From Phymorhynchus buccinoides (Eukaryota; Mollusca; Gastropoda; Neogastropoda; Raphitomidae): 64,000 nt of DNA. The DNA lies in assembly GCA_017654935.2 (NCBI GenBank), contig CM065695.1:23945355-24009354 (forward strand), written 5' to 3'. Below the pieces are notes generated by a model. The model had not been told where the DNA came from and ran no database searches. It saw only the letters and a program-made list of their open reading frames with translations. Shown here piece after piece: positions 20,836-33,000 of the stretch (positions within the stretch are counted from its first letter, which is position 1; each line of letters begins with the position of its first letter). A program made the position numbers and the translations under genes.

Positions 20836-20998
20836 CAGAGCCCCAGGATCATCGAGGTGTGCCACGTAACAGGACGTCACGGGCCTGTTGACCACGGCTG
20901 GCCTTCACTCCGAGGACCAGCTGACCGACAAAGGGGCCAAGCTGGCCGAGAAAGTCCTCCCCATGAGACGACAGTGAGACGGAAATTGCAGAAAGTTG

Positions 20999-21570
20999 TA
21001 GTACCGTACATTGAGCCTCATTAGGTGCTGCTGTGTATAAGGCGAATAGGGGGGGGGGACAATTTTAAGAAAAATCTGAAAAAAATAAAAGTAAAAGGCG
21101 CCCTAGTTTATAAGGGCGATACCCACATCGCAAAGAAGTCGAAGTTTGAAGCCCGTACAGGTCCTGTAAGCACTTACCGACCCGCCATTACTGTTGCTCC
21201 CTTCTCAATAATCGAACTTCCGATTTCTGCGACTTCTGGTGTTCGTGTTTGGACAATTCTTCGCGGTGAAACTGGTAGAATTATGGCATTTTTTCAGCTC
21301 TACAATGATGCTTTTTACATCCAATGAAGGGTTATGGCATTGATTGGATGGTATCTTGGATGATAATAGGATTTTGAAGCATTTAGCGTGAGTATTCATA
21401 GTCATTGCGTCGTGACCACTTCGATGTTGTGATAACAGTAGCTGTACTGAGTACGGCAATCGTTGAACTCTTCTCACGATTTTGTTCAATAATAGTGCAC
21501 CCTCGTTTATTAGGCGCATAGGGCGAAATGGCAGAAAAAAATAGCGGCTATGTCCAAATATTTACGGTAA
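20999..21570. mobile_element. Non-autonomous element with TACCGTA inverted ends (left-arm copy)
   Basis: Starts TACCGTACATTGAGCC and ends ATTTACGGTA. It contains TATAAGGCG/TTATTAGGCGC blocks. It recurs in mirror image at about 21985-22558. Confidence 0.6.
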
Positions 21571-21975
21571 TCTACTGTAGAACCCTCCTCAGCTTTTGAC
21601 CCTCAATCTCAAAGTCTTGCTGCCTTCAGCTTTATGAAAATAATCCTAGGCTGATCCTAACCCTATCCCATACCAAGATGGCGGGAATGCTGCTTTGAGG
21701 AAAATTTTCAATGCGACAATTTGAGGTGTATGCATTAAGTATAGGATTGCTATGGAAGCAACATTTTCGCGATGCGAATGTTGCTTCTCATAGCAATCCT
21801 ATACTTAATGCATACACCCTCCAATTGCGCATTGAAAATTTTTCACTCATAAGCAGCATTCGCCCATTCTTGGGTAATGGGATGGGTTAGGATCAGCCGA
21901 GGATCTATTTTCATTAAAGCTGAAAGCCAGCAGACTTTGAGATTGAGGGTCAAAAGCATGAGGAGGGTGTCTACA
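21570..21975. repeat. Axis of the giant palindrome
   Basis: TGCATTAAGTATAGGATTGC at 21730-21749 meets its complement at 21796-21815. The innermost pair is GCAACATT and AATGTTGC around a TTCGCGATGCG loop near 21770. This central part could itself be a small foldback element. Confidence 0.85.
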
Positions 21976-22587
21976 GTAGATTACCGTAATTTTGGACTAT
22001 AAGCCGCTATTTTTTTCTCCAATTTCGACCTATGCGCCTAATAATTAAACGAGGGTGCCCTATTAGTGAACAAAATCGTGAGAAGAGTGTCAACGATTGC
22101 CGTACTCAGTACAGTCTACTGTGAGTCACAACATCGGAAGTGGTCATGAGTCGCCGATACAACGAATACTCACGCTAAAATTGCTTCAAAATCCCTATTA
22201 TCATCCGAGATAAAGTCACAACATATTTCAATAACCCTTCATTGGATGTAAAAAGAAACTTTGTAGAGCTTTAAATGCCATAATTCTACAAGTTTCCGAG
22301 AAGAATTGTCCAAACACAACAACCGAAAGTCGCAAAATCGGAAGTTTCGATTATTTGAGAAGGGAGCCAACAGTAATGGCGGTCGGTAAGTGTTTACATG
22401 ACACGTATGGGCTTCAAAATTTGACTTTCTTTTGCGAAATGTTGGTATCGCCTTATAAATGAGGGCGCATTTTTTTTCTTTTTTTTTCTGATTTTTCTTG
22501 CAAATTGCCCTAGTCGCCTTATACACAGCAGCGCCTAATGAGCTAAAATGTACGGTACTACAACGTTGCTGCAGAGTTCCGTCTCAC

Positions 22588-22722
22588 CTGTCGTCCATGG
22601 GGAGGACTTTATCGGCCAGCCTTGGCCCCTTTGTCGGTCAGCTGGTCCTCGGAGTGAAGGCCAGCCGTGGTCAACAGGCCGCTGACGTCCTTGTACGTGC
22701 ACACCTCGATGATCCTGGGGCT
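22588..22722 (-). CDS. CPSF1: CPSF1 exon ([15 protein letters not shown])
   Basis: Acceptor TTTTTCAG, donor GTGAGA. Encodes [20 protein letters not shown] and onward, matching the KVITLCLYRDLSGMFTT region of CPSF1. One extra G near GCCAAGGCTGG breaks the frame, while the mirror copy lacks it. Last CPSF1 exon before the palindrome axis. Confidence 0.8.
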
Positions 22723-23834
22723 CTGAAAAACACACTGGACACACTGGACACTGAAGCTCACACTGGACATTACTGGACGTTGAAGCTCACACTGGACATT
22801 ACTGGACGTTGAAGCTCACACTGGACATTACTGGACATTGAAGCTCACACTGGACATTACTGGACGTTGAAGCTCACGCTGGACATTACTGGACAATGAA
22901 GCTCACACTGGACATTACTGGACATTGAAGCCCACATTGGACATTACTGGACATTGAAGCCCACTGGACATTACTGGACATTGAAGCTCATGCTGGACAC
23001 ACTCGACATTGAAGCTCACACTGGACATTGCAGCTCACACTGGACATTACTGGACATTAAAGCCCATATTGGACATTACTGGACAATGAAAAACACACTG
23101 GACATTGAAGCTCATGCTGGACACACTGGACATTGAAGCTCACACTGGACATTGAAGCTCACACTGGACATTGCAGCTCACACTGGACATTGAGGCTCTC
23201 ACTGGACATTGAAGCTCACACTAGACATTGAAGCTCACACTGGACACACTAAACATAGAAGCTCACACTGGACACACTTGACGTTCAAGCTCACATTAAC
23301 ATTGAAGCTCACACTGTACACACTGGACGTTCAAGCTCACACAGGACACACTGGATGTTCAAGCTCACACTGGACATTGAAGCTCACACTGGACGTTCAA
23401 GCTCACACTGGACGTTCAAGCTCACACAAAACACATTGCTCCCATGCCGTTCATTCCGAGTCCCAATTCGCTCTGTCTGTGTTTCTATCTCTGTCTGAGT
23501 TTCTCTCTCTATCTCTCCATATTCTCCATCTCCCTGTGACTGACCTGCAGCACAGGAGGCTTGATGACGTTCAGCCTAACCCCGGCAGTGTAGGTGTCAC
23601 TCTGCTTCAGCATCAGCATCACTGCGTGTTCCCTCCCTCTATCTCATCCCCTCCCTCTCTCTGTCTGAGTTTCTCTCTCTATCTCTCCATATTCTCCATC
23701 TCCCTGTGACTGACCTGCAGCACAGGAGGCTTGATGACGTTCAGCCTAACCCCGGCAGTGTAGGTGTCGCTCTGCTTCAGCGTCAGTATCACTGCGTGTT
23801 CCCTCCCTCTATCTCATCCCTCTCCCTCTCTCTG

Positions 23835-23876
<42 letters not shown>

Positions 23877-24030
23877 ATCTCTCTCTCCATCTCTCTCTGT
23901 GACTGACCTGCAGCACAGGAGGCTTGATGACGTTCAGCCTAACCCCGGCAGTGTAGGTGTCGCTCTGCTTCAGCGTCAGTATCACTGCGTGTTCCCTCCC
24001 TCTATCTCATCCCCTCCCCATCTCTCTGTC

Positions 24031-24066
<36 letters not shown>

Positions 24067-27000
24067 CCCCTCTCTCTTGTGACTTACCTGCAGCACAGGA
24101 GGCTTGATGACGTTCAGCCTAACCCCGGCAGTGTAGGTGTCACTCTGTTTCAGTGTCAGCATCACCACCTGCCCTTCTTCGGCCATCAGCAGAATGTAGG
24201 GGTCAGCCACCGAGCACCGCTGAATGGGAGACCCGATGTCTATGGGAATGTGCTGCAGCTGGGTCACTGAAATCAAACAGTGTAAATCATTTTATCAAAT
24301 CATCTTCTTTGTTATTTGTTCCATGGAATGCACTGAATATTCAACGCATCCTGTAGCAATTTTCAAAGCATGTAATGCACAACATGGGACTTTTTTTTTC
24401 TCAAAGAGCTATTCATGAAGACACGACAGCTGAAAGAATATCAGAAGCAACTAAAGTCTAATTTGTTGATCACTCTGGCACCTAAGCATAGTAAACGGTA
24501 TCTACAATTGTTAAGATTTATCGGCCCATAAACCCGCTTTTTTTCAAAAACATCTTCCAAATAATTTTTCTCCTTTGAGCTCCTCCGAAATCGGAATGTG
24601 TCGGCTGAACGCAGCGGGGAGACCAGTGAAAACTGAAAGACCTGACACATATGTACCATTATGGCCATATGGCTGGAAACGCATCAGAAGAAGAATGAAT
24701 GTGTTGGCTGAATGCAGAGGGGAGACCAGCGAAAACTGAAAACCGGACACATACGTGTACCCATTATGGCCATATGGCCTGGAAACACACGTGAATGAAT
24801 GTGTTGGCTGAATGCAGTTGGGAGACCAGTGAAAACTGAAGACCTGACACATATGTACCATTATGGCCATATGGCTGGAAACACAGAAATGAATGTGTTG
24901 GCTGAATGCAGCGGGGAGACCAGTGAAAAAACTGAAAACCGGACACATATGTACCATTTATGGCCATATGGCTGGAAAACACAGAATGAATGTGTTGGCT
25001 GAATGCAGCGGGGAGACCAGTGAAAAACTGAAGACCTGACACATATGTTACCATTATGGCCATATATGGCTGGAAACACAGAATGAATGTGTTGGCTGAA
25101 TGCAGCGGGGAGACCAGTGAAAACTGAAGACCTGACACATATGTACCATTATGGCCATATGGCTGGAAACACAGAAGGAATGTGTTGGCTGAATGCAGCG
25201 GGGAGAGACCAGTGAAAACTTGAAGACCTGACACATATGTACCATTATGGCCATATGGCTGGAAACACAGAAGGAATGTGTTGGCTGTATGCAACAGGGA
25301 GACCAGTGAAAACTGAAGACCTGACACATATGTACCATTATGGCCATATGGCTGGAAACACAGAATGAATGTGTTGGCTGAATGCAGCAGGGAGACCAGT
25401 GAAAACTGAAGACCTGGACACATATGTACCATTATGGCCATATGGCTGGGAACACAGAAGGAATGTGTTGGCTGAATGCAGCGGGGAGGCGACCAGTGAA
25501 AACTGAAGACCTGACACATATGTACCATTATGGCACATATGGCTGGAAACACAGAAGGAATGTGTTGGCTGAATGCAGCGGGGAGACCAGTGAAAACTGA
25601 AGACCTGACACATATGTACCATTATGGCCATATGGCTGGAAACACAGAAGAAGAATGAATGTGTTGGCTGAATGCAGCAGGGAGACCAGTGAAAATTGAA
25701 GACCTGACACATATGTACCATTATGGCCATATGGCTGGAAACACAGAAGAAGAATGAATGTGTTGGCTGAATGCAGCAGGGAGACCAGTGAAAACTGAAG
25801 ACCTGACACATATGTACCATTATGGCCATATGGCTGGAAACACAGAAGAAGAATGTGTTGGCTGAATGCAGCAGGGAGACCAGTGAAAATTGAAGACCTG
25901 ACACATATGTACCATTATGGCCATATGGCTGGAAACACAGAAGAAGAAGGAATGTGTTGGCTATGAATGCAGCGAGGAGACCAGTGAAAACAACTGAAGA
26001 CCTGACACATACGTACTTCACCCATTATGGCCATATGGCTGGAAACACAGAAGAAGAGTCTTCATGTACATATGGTTTAAACATTTTTTTTTTATTGAGT
26101 AACACATAGAAAAGCAGCAATATAAACAAATGAGAACGAGCACAACAAGCTTAAAGCTTATACAAAGCGCTCAAACACAAGTAGATTATACAATATTGGC
26201 TGCCATAAGTAACAATAGAATGGAACAGAACATGATAATGAAAATGATAGCATACAAAGTGTACACGAACAAGCAAGCAGCAACAAGAACAACAATAACA
26301 TAGAAATTGAAATTGAAATTGAGATTGAGGGGGCAAGAGGCTTTTTTAACTCCAAAAAGCATAAAACCATTTATGATTCAGTGTCAAGACAATCAATTAA
26401 TTAAAAGCACATTCTCAGCATATTTTCCGCCAGGACCACCAGTCCACGTGACCTCGAATAAAGCTGATCACAGGGAAGTAATTCATCAATAGCAAACCTT
26501 TTCGATATCTGAATAAATCAGTAGCAGACTGTAGAAAATATTTGCCTATTTTCATGTACTTATCAGGGGGAAAGGTATATAATCCCGAATGACTGACCTC
26601 CCTCCAGCAGGCGGATGGTGGAGGGGGACACCTGCAGGACGTACTTGCCCTCCCCCAGGTTGGCCACACACAGGGTGCGGGAGGTGGTTGAGAACCCGCT
26701 GTGGTCCAGCTCGTTGATCTCCTGACCTGTCTGCAGGATCTGAACAACAAACAATAACAACAACAGTATGCTGTAACCATATCATCTGAATACAGTGTGA
26801 TGATGGTGGTGGTGGAGAACCCACTGTGGTCCAGCTCGTTGATCTCCTGCCCTGTCTGCAGGATCTGAAACACAACAACAACAACAACAACAACAGTACG
26901 CTGTAACCATATCATCTGAATACAGTGTGAGGGAGGTGGTGGAGAACCCACTGTGGTCCAGCTCGTTGATCTCCTGACCTGTCTGCAGGATCTGAACACA

Positions 27001-30000
27001 ACAACAACAACAACAGTATGCTGTAACCATATCATCTGAATACAGTGTGAGGAGGTCGGATATGGTAGAACCACACTTGTGTTGGTCCAGCCGTTGATCT
27101 CGGCCTGTCTGCGAGGGATCTGAAAACAACAACAACAAACAACAACAACAGTAGCAGTAACTTATATAAGTGAATACAGTAGTGAGGGAGGTGTGGTGGA
27201 GAACCACTGTGGTCCGAGCTCGTTGATCTCTGACCTGTTCGCACAGGGATATGAACATACAGCACAACAACACAATACGCTGAAACCATATCTATCTGAA
27301 TACAGTTGGATGGAGGTGGTTGGAGAACACACTGTAGGTCCAGCTCGTTGATCTTACTGACCTGTCTGAGGATCTGAAATCACCAGCAACAACAAAAGTA
27401 CGCTTTTATTTTTTGTAACCATATCATCTGAAGCTTCTCCCCCATTACCGTTGAGGTAGGAGGTGGTGGAGAACCGACTGTGGTGTGTGTGATGCTGTGT
27501 GAGGGGTCTTCTTGCTTGTGTCCTGTTCCTGAGATCTCAAATAACAACAACCGATACTGCGGTTATAGTGAGCTACAACTGAATACAGTGTGCATGGAGG
27601 GAGGCCAGGACAACATGTGGTTGGAAACCCACTGTGGTCCAGCTCATTGATCTCCTGACCTGACCTGTCTGCAGGATTCCCTGAACACAACAATCCTGAA
27701 AGAACACAAACAACAACATACAACAGAACAGTAACACGCGTGGTAGGCGAAAGCCAATATCACAGCTGAATACAGTCGTTTTGTGTGGAGGTTGGGGGTG
27801 GTGGAAGAACCCACTGTGGTCCCAGCTCGTTGATTCTCCTGACCTGTCTGCAGGATCTGAACACAACAACAAACAACAAACAACAGTACGCTTGTGTACC
27901 CCATATCAAACTGAATACAGTGTGAGGGAGGGTGGTGGAGACCCTACCACACTGTGGTCCCAGCTCCATTGATCTCCTGACCTGTCTGCAGGAATGCAGG
28001 AGCACTGAACAAACAACAACAGTATGCTGTAACACCATATCATCTGAATACAGTGGCTGTGTGGATTGAGGTGGTGGAGAAACCACTGTGGGTCCAAGAT
28101 CTATTGATCTCCTGGACCTTCTCTGCAGGATCTGAACACAACAAACAACAAACAACAACAGTACCCTGTAACCATATCACACGGACATACATTGTGATGG
28201 AAGGTGGTGAGAAACACCCACTGTTTCCAGCCTCGTGATGCGACCTGACCTGTCTGCAGGATTCTGAAACAACAGGCAACAAGTCAACAATGATGCTGTA
28301 ACCATATCATCTGAATACAGTGTGAGGGAGGTGGTGGAGAACACACTGTGGTCCAGCTCGTTGATCTCCTGACCTGTCTGCAGGATCTGAACACAACAAC
28401 AACAATACGCTGTAACCATATCATCTGAGATAGCAGTGTGAGGGAGGTGGTGGAGAACACACTGTGGTCCAGCTCGTTGATCTCCTGACCTGTCTGCAGG
28501 ATCTGAAAACAACAACAATTATACACTGTAACCATATCATCATGGGTGCTGTCCTGGGGCAATTATAAAAGATCCTGCGCAGTTCAGGACATCCTGAAAG
28601 CAGGAGCATCCATGTATTTTGCTGAATACAGGGTGAGGGAGTTGGTGGAGAACCCAGTGGTCCAGCCTCGACTGATCTCACACCGACCGTGTCTGCAGGA
28701 TCTGAAAACAACAACAATTATACACTGTAACCATATCATCCAATATCGGTCTGAATACAGGGTGAGGGAGTTGGTGGAGAACCCAGTGGTCCAGCTCGCT
28801 GATCTCCTGACCTGTCTGCAGGATCTGAAAACACAAATAACAACAACAATACACTGTGGCTGTGAACATAGTATGTTAGCTTAGCCCTCCACCCCCTCTG
28901 GGATATCGGCCGTCAATGAGAGACCTCCACAGCCCCCAGTCCTGTGCCTTTGCCTCTAACTGGTTCCAGGTAAGGCCCGTCCTTTTGGTGTAAGCCACAA
29001 GGTCTCTTCACTAAGCGTTTCTAGGCAGGCCTCTCTTTCTTTTGCGCTGTGGGTTCCATGTCAGGGTTTCTCTGGTGGTGTTTACAAACGCCGACTTCCT
29101 TAGAGTGTACACAATAGGAATTGCTCGAAAATAATTAAAGGGAGCAATTTCATGGTGTGTGCAGTTAGGGTAGTGATCTTGCCTAATTCAATCGGTCAAA
29201 CAGGGGAAGTCACTCTACCATCAGCTCTCGTAGCCTATCTACTCGTGTGTTTGAGCAGACATACAGCACTTAGAACACCGTGCGTCATTCTAAAAAATCA
29301 TGTCATTTATATTTTTACGTCACATTTTGCAAGTTTTATCAAATTGTGGCCATTGGCCACCCCTAATTTTTCTAAAAAAAATGTTTGCAAGTCGCTGACT
29401 CGCATCCTGCGGTTTCAAAACCTTCGGCGCCATTGTTGCATTGTTGCTATGGCATTTGACCGAGTAATGGAGGTAAGCAACTCTAATTTTCACGAAGTGC
29501 TCTCCCCTAGTTTTTTTTGGAAAATCGTCTACAGTGGAACCTCCCTTATAAGACCCTTCAAAAATCATCCCAAATAAGGTCTTATAAGGGAGGGGGTCTT
29601 ATAAGAGATGTAATTTTAATACTTACAAAGAAAGGCGATGTCTCAGAGAATTAGGTCTGATACGGGAGGGAGTCTTATAATGGGAGGTCTTATAAGGGAA
29701 GTTCTACTGTATTAACTCACCATGCTGGAATCGCTGCGGCTCAACACCAGACAGGCGTGTCCGTTGGTGATGGGCGCAGCCTCCTCCTCCTCCTCCTCCT
29801 CCTCCTCCTCCTTCCCTGTTCCTCTGCGTCTTCTCCCCCTCCCTCCGCACCTTTCTTGTCGCTGGCCTTTCTCTCCTTGGCGGAGGCGTCCTGTGCGCTG
29901 TCGCTGCTGGCGTTGGCGGAGGAGGAGGAGGAGGGGGGGCGCCCCAAGCACCGTCCACATGTCGTGACATCCCTCCAGCTGAAAGGTGGTCACCACTTGG

Positions 30001-33000
30001 GGACGGATGCTTCGCTGAGTGGAAGTTAAAAAAATATAAAATAAAATTTTCAAAATGTTTTTTATTCAGGTATTGGTTGACATAATTATGGTGTAGAGTG
30101 GCACAGTGGTATCGTGTTCGCTTCGTGTCAAGTAAACCCGAGTTCGAACCTGGGTACAGGGGATTTTTTCCTCCTCTCATTCTGCACTAGGCCTTAACGG
30201 TCTGAACGTGGAGTCTTTCGGGATGAGACGATAAACCGAGGTCCGTGTGCCCATGCACTTAGCATATGTTAAACCCAGTGGCAACGAAAAAGTTGTCATT
30301 TGGTCAAAATTTACCACCACCCCCCCCTCCCCCCTCCCTCATCAGTGACAAAAATCGCATTGCCTCTGGCTGCGACGCGCTCTCCAGGTGGGAGCAACCC
30401 GAGTTTCACAGAAACGCCTCTATGACTATAAAATACCTAATACTAATAATACATATTTCCATATTGCAAGTCTTTTTCTGATTTCTAATTCTGGACATTG
30501 TTTTTTTTTAGAATCAAGTTAATGTTTCACGAGGGTGATGAAATGTCTGGGTTTCTTCATGACTTAGCGTGAGTGTGGAATGCTTGTTGTACTACAGCGT
30601 GCGATTGTGAATGCAGTTTTCAACTATATATGGAACTCATTTGGAAGTATACATCTGTAAATAAAAAATGAAAAAAATAATCATACACTTCCTGAAATTA
30701 AACAGATTATATTGCGGTGATTTTCTAACAGCAGTAGCAGTGGCAGCATCAACAACAGTGTGTCTATGAGTGCGAGATAGCAGATGATGGCAGCTGCTAT
30801 TCATGCGGGCTGGGATAACATTTGTTCATAGTGGAGATGTTTGTTTGTTTTCGTACCCTGGCTAAAAGACTTCAGGGATACATCCTAACAGCCGAAGCAC
30901 TTGAACACTATGGTACAAATGCACCAGCTAGGGATGAGAACATTACGTGAGCAACCGTTTTTTGATTACCACGCCCTGTGGGCAGCCACACTCCGACTTC
31001 GGAGGATTATTGGAGACTGCCTTGCCTTTCCCCAAAGGCGACCCAATCCCTTCAGCTGCAGCAATAGAGCCAGATGCAATACCCCCTAGTTTCAGAGTCA
31101 TAGACTTCTAAGATCATCATGATGTCCCCTGAAGTCGGAGTATGGCCGCCCATGTGGAGGGGCCCTTTAAAAGCAGCCATACACGTAATCTTCCCACCCA
31201 AGGCCCTGCAAAATGTTCACATGGCACTGGGTGTGCCCCCAGAGCGTTTAAGCTGGGGAACAGGGAAAACAACATCATCATGATCATCCTCAACATTATT
31301 AAAGCAATAATACAAAGAAGAAGCAGAAGAAAAGGAAACAAAATCGTTTAAAAACGATAGTAATCATAAACTTTATATGCTCTTTTTAAAATCTCAGGTG
31401 TTTGCCAGTACAAAAAGAAGAAAGTGATCACAAGAATGAAAGCAATTTCCAATAAATAAATCAGCACAAAGCTCTGTCATCCGTCCATATCTTCATGCAG
31501 TTCTACTCTCACGCATACATACATGTGTCCCTAAATGTTCAGAAATATGCATGCGTGTCAACACACACAGACATATACAGACATTACCTGCAGCACAGAA
31601 ATGGCCCCGTTTTTCCCATAGCCGGAGGTGGTCACAAGTTCAAGATCAGGGTCCATATCATTGGAATATTCCTCCGAGAGAAAAGCCGGCTCCCCAGCCG
31701 CCATATTGGCACATGGCGCAATGTTCCAGATCGTGTCACACACCTGGAAAAATATAAACACTTTCGATTTGATTCTATCATCAGCATGGTAAGGCTTTTA
31801 GGATAAATACATGGGTGCTCCTGTGATATTTCAAAAATCCTGCCAGGGGGCAGCCCCGGCAGAGTGCAGGGGCAGCGCACACACACACACACACACATTT
31901 ACTGCTCTTTTTTTCACCCCTCTAGACTACGTACAAGTGCTACATCATTCCTTTGAATTATAGCAAATGCTTATACAGGCCTGCCCTTCTTATTGTACAA
32001 GTGTGTGTGTGTGTGCGTGTGGAAGAAAATAGTTGCTTCTCAAATTCTCATAATCCGGCGATGCCGGCTCTAGGCAATTTAAAAATCCTGCAATTCAGGA
32101 CATAATTTGATTTGTGATTTGAGTTTCAAAAAAGAAATGTAAAATTTTTTCATTACTATTTGAACTATTACTAAAACAAAGTGTGAGAATAATTTCAGGC
32201 ATTTTCTCCTGAGAGGGGAGATAATCTGATGATTGAAAAAGCGATTGGCTAAACTCTTTTTCTGTCATAAGTTATCTTTCTTCACGGGAAGAAATGCGAG
32301 TATTGCCTTATTTTATCAATCCAGCTCTTCAAATGTTATTAACCTCTACCCTGCTGGCCCCCCCCGCATGTCTACAGCAGGCAAAAGGATGTCATTGATG
32401 ATTTCATAACTTCAGTTCAGTGTCAATGACTCTGAAATGTACAGTTTTGCTGTAGAATTCTAGTCAAAAGAGGGATGGGGAATATCTCCACACCATGTTG
32501 CCAGATTGACTCCGACAGGTTTCTTTCCAAATTGATTACGAAAGAAAGATATTCTCTCGAGTTTTCACCAGCAGTGAAAGGGTTAGCATGATATTCATTC
32601 GCACAGGAAACAGCTTACTGTTCTACACAGTTGTGTGCATTCTCAAGTCTTTTTTTTATTTTTGATTTTTGTTTTGTTTTTTGGTTGTTTTTTCACCTTG
32701 TACAACTACTTGCGTATGCTTTTTTTTTTTCTTCTTTTTTCTTGGCTTTCGAGCCATACAAAGGCGTCATTCCCAAGGCGCTCATGCTGAGTTCCAACTC
32801 ACAGCCACACTCTGGTTTGTCAGGCCACAGACCCCCACAACAAACAGTCCACAAGGAGCAAATCTATGCTTGTTTATGCGCTTGATTTCAGGTAAAAGAG
32901 AGAATCTGTCCGTTTCTAAGGCAACCCACCTCAAAAGCGTAGGAGGTGAGCGTCGTGCCGGCAGCTTTGTCACTGTCACCGTACACCTCCAGTTCATCAA

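Larger units (their letters stand above)
13293..20974 (+). pseudogene. CPSF1: Inverted partial copy of CPSF1 (four exons, frame-broken)
   Basis: It repeats in mirror image the four CPSF1 exons of the right arm: about 13293-13583, 16411-16552, 19319-19501 and 20839-20974. The second is intact and identical in protein. The first keeps the start ([19 protein letters not shown]) but shifts frame in its Glu-rich tail and lacks the AG acceptor. The third carries several indels that break the QLQHIPMD...SDT frame, and its donor reads GGACAAG instead of GTAAGTC. The last has base changes around GTGCCACGTAACAGG, and its exon-end/donor junction has lost a G. As an isolated internal piece it cannot encode CPSF1. 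It may be a read or assembly artefact rather than a genomic copy. Confidence 0.75.
13001..21770 (+). repeat. Left arm of giant inverted repeat
   Basis: It is the reverse complement of about 21771-30310, in the same order throughout. Elements include the SINE end, CPSF1 exons, MITE, exon array, GGCCATATGGCC array, GA/CT-rich array, GGACATT array and the TACCG element. Small indels are scattered through the arms. The left end stops exactly at the N gap. Confidence 0.93.
21771..30310 (-). repeat. Right arm of giant inverted repeat
   Basis: It mirrors 13001-21770 around an axis near 21770 with no spacer. It is continuous with the rest of CPSF1 beyond 30310, so this arm is the one in normal gene context. 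Confidence 0.93.
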
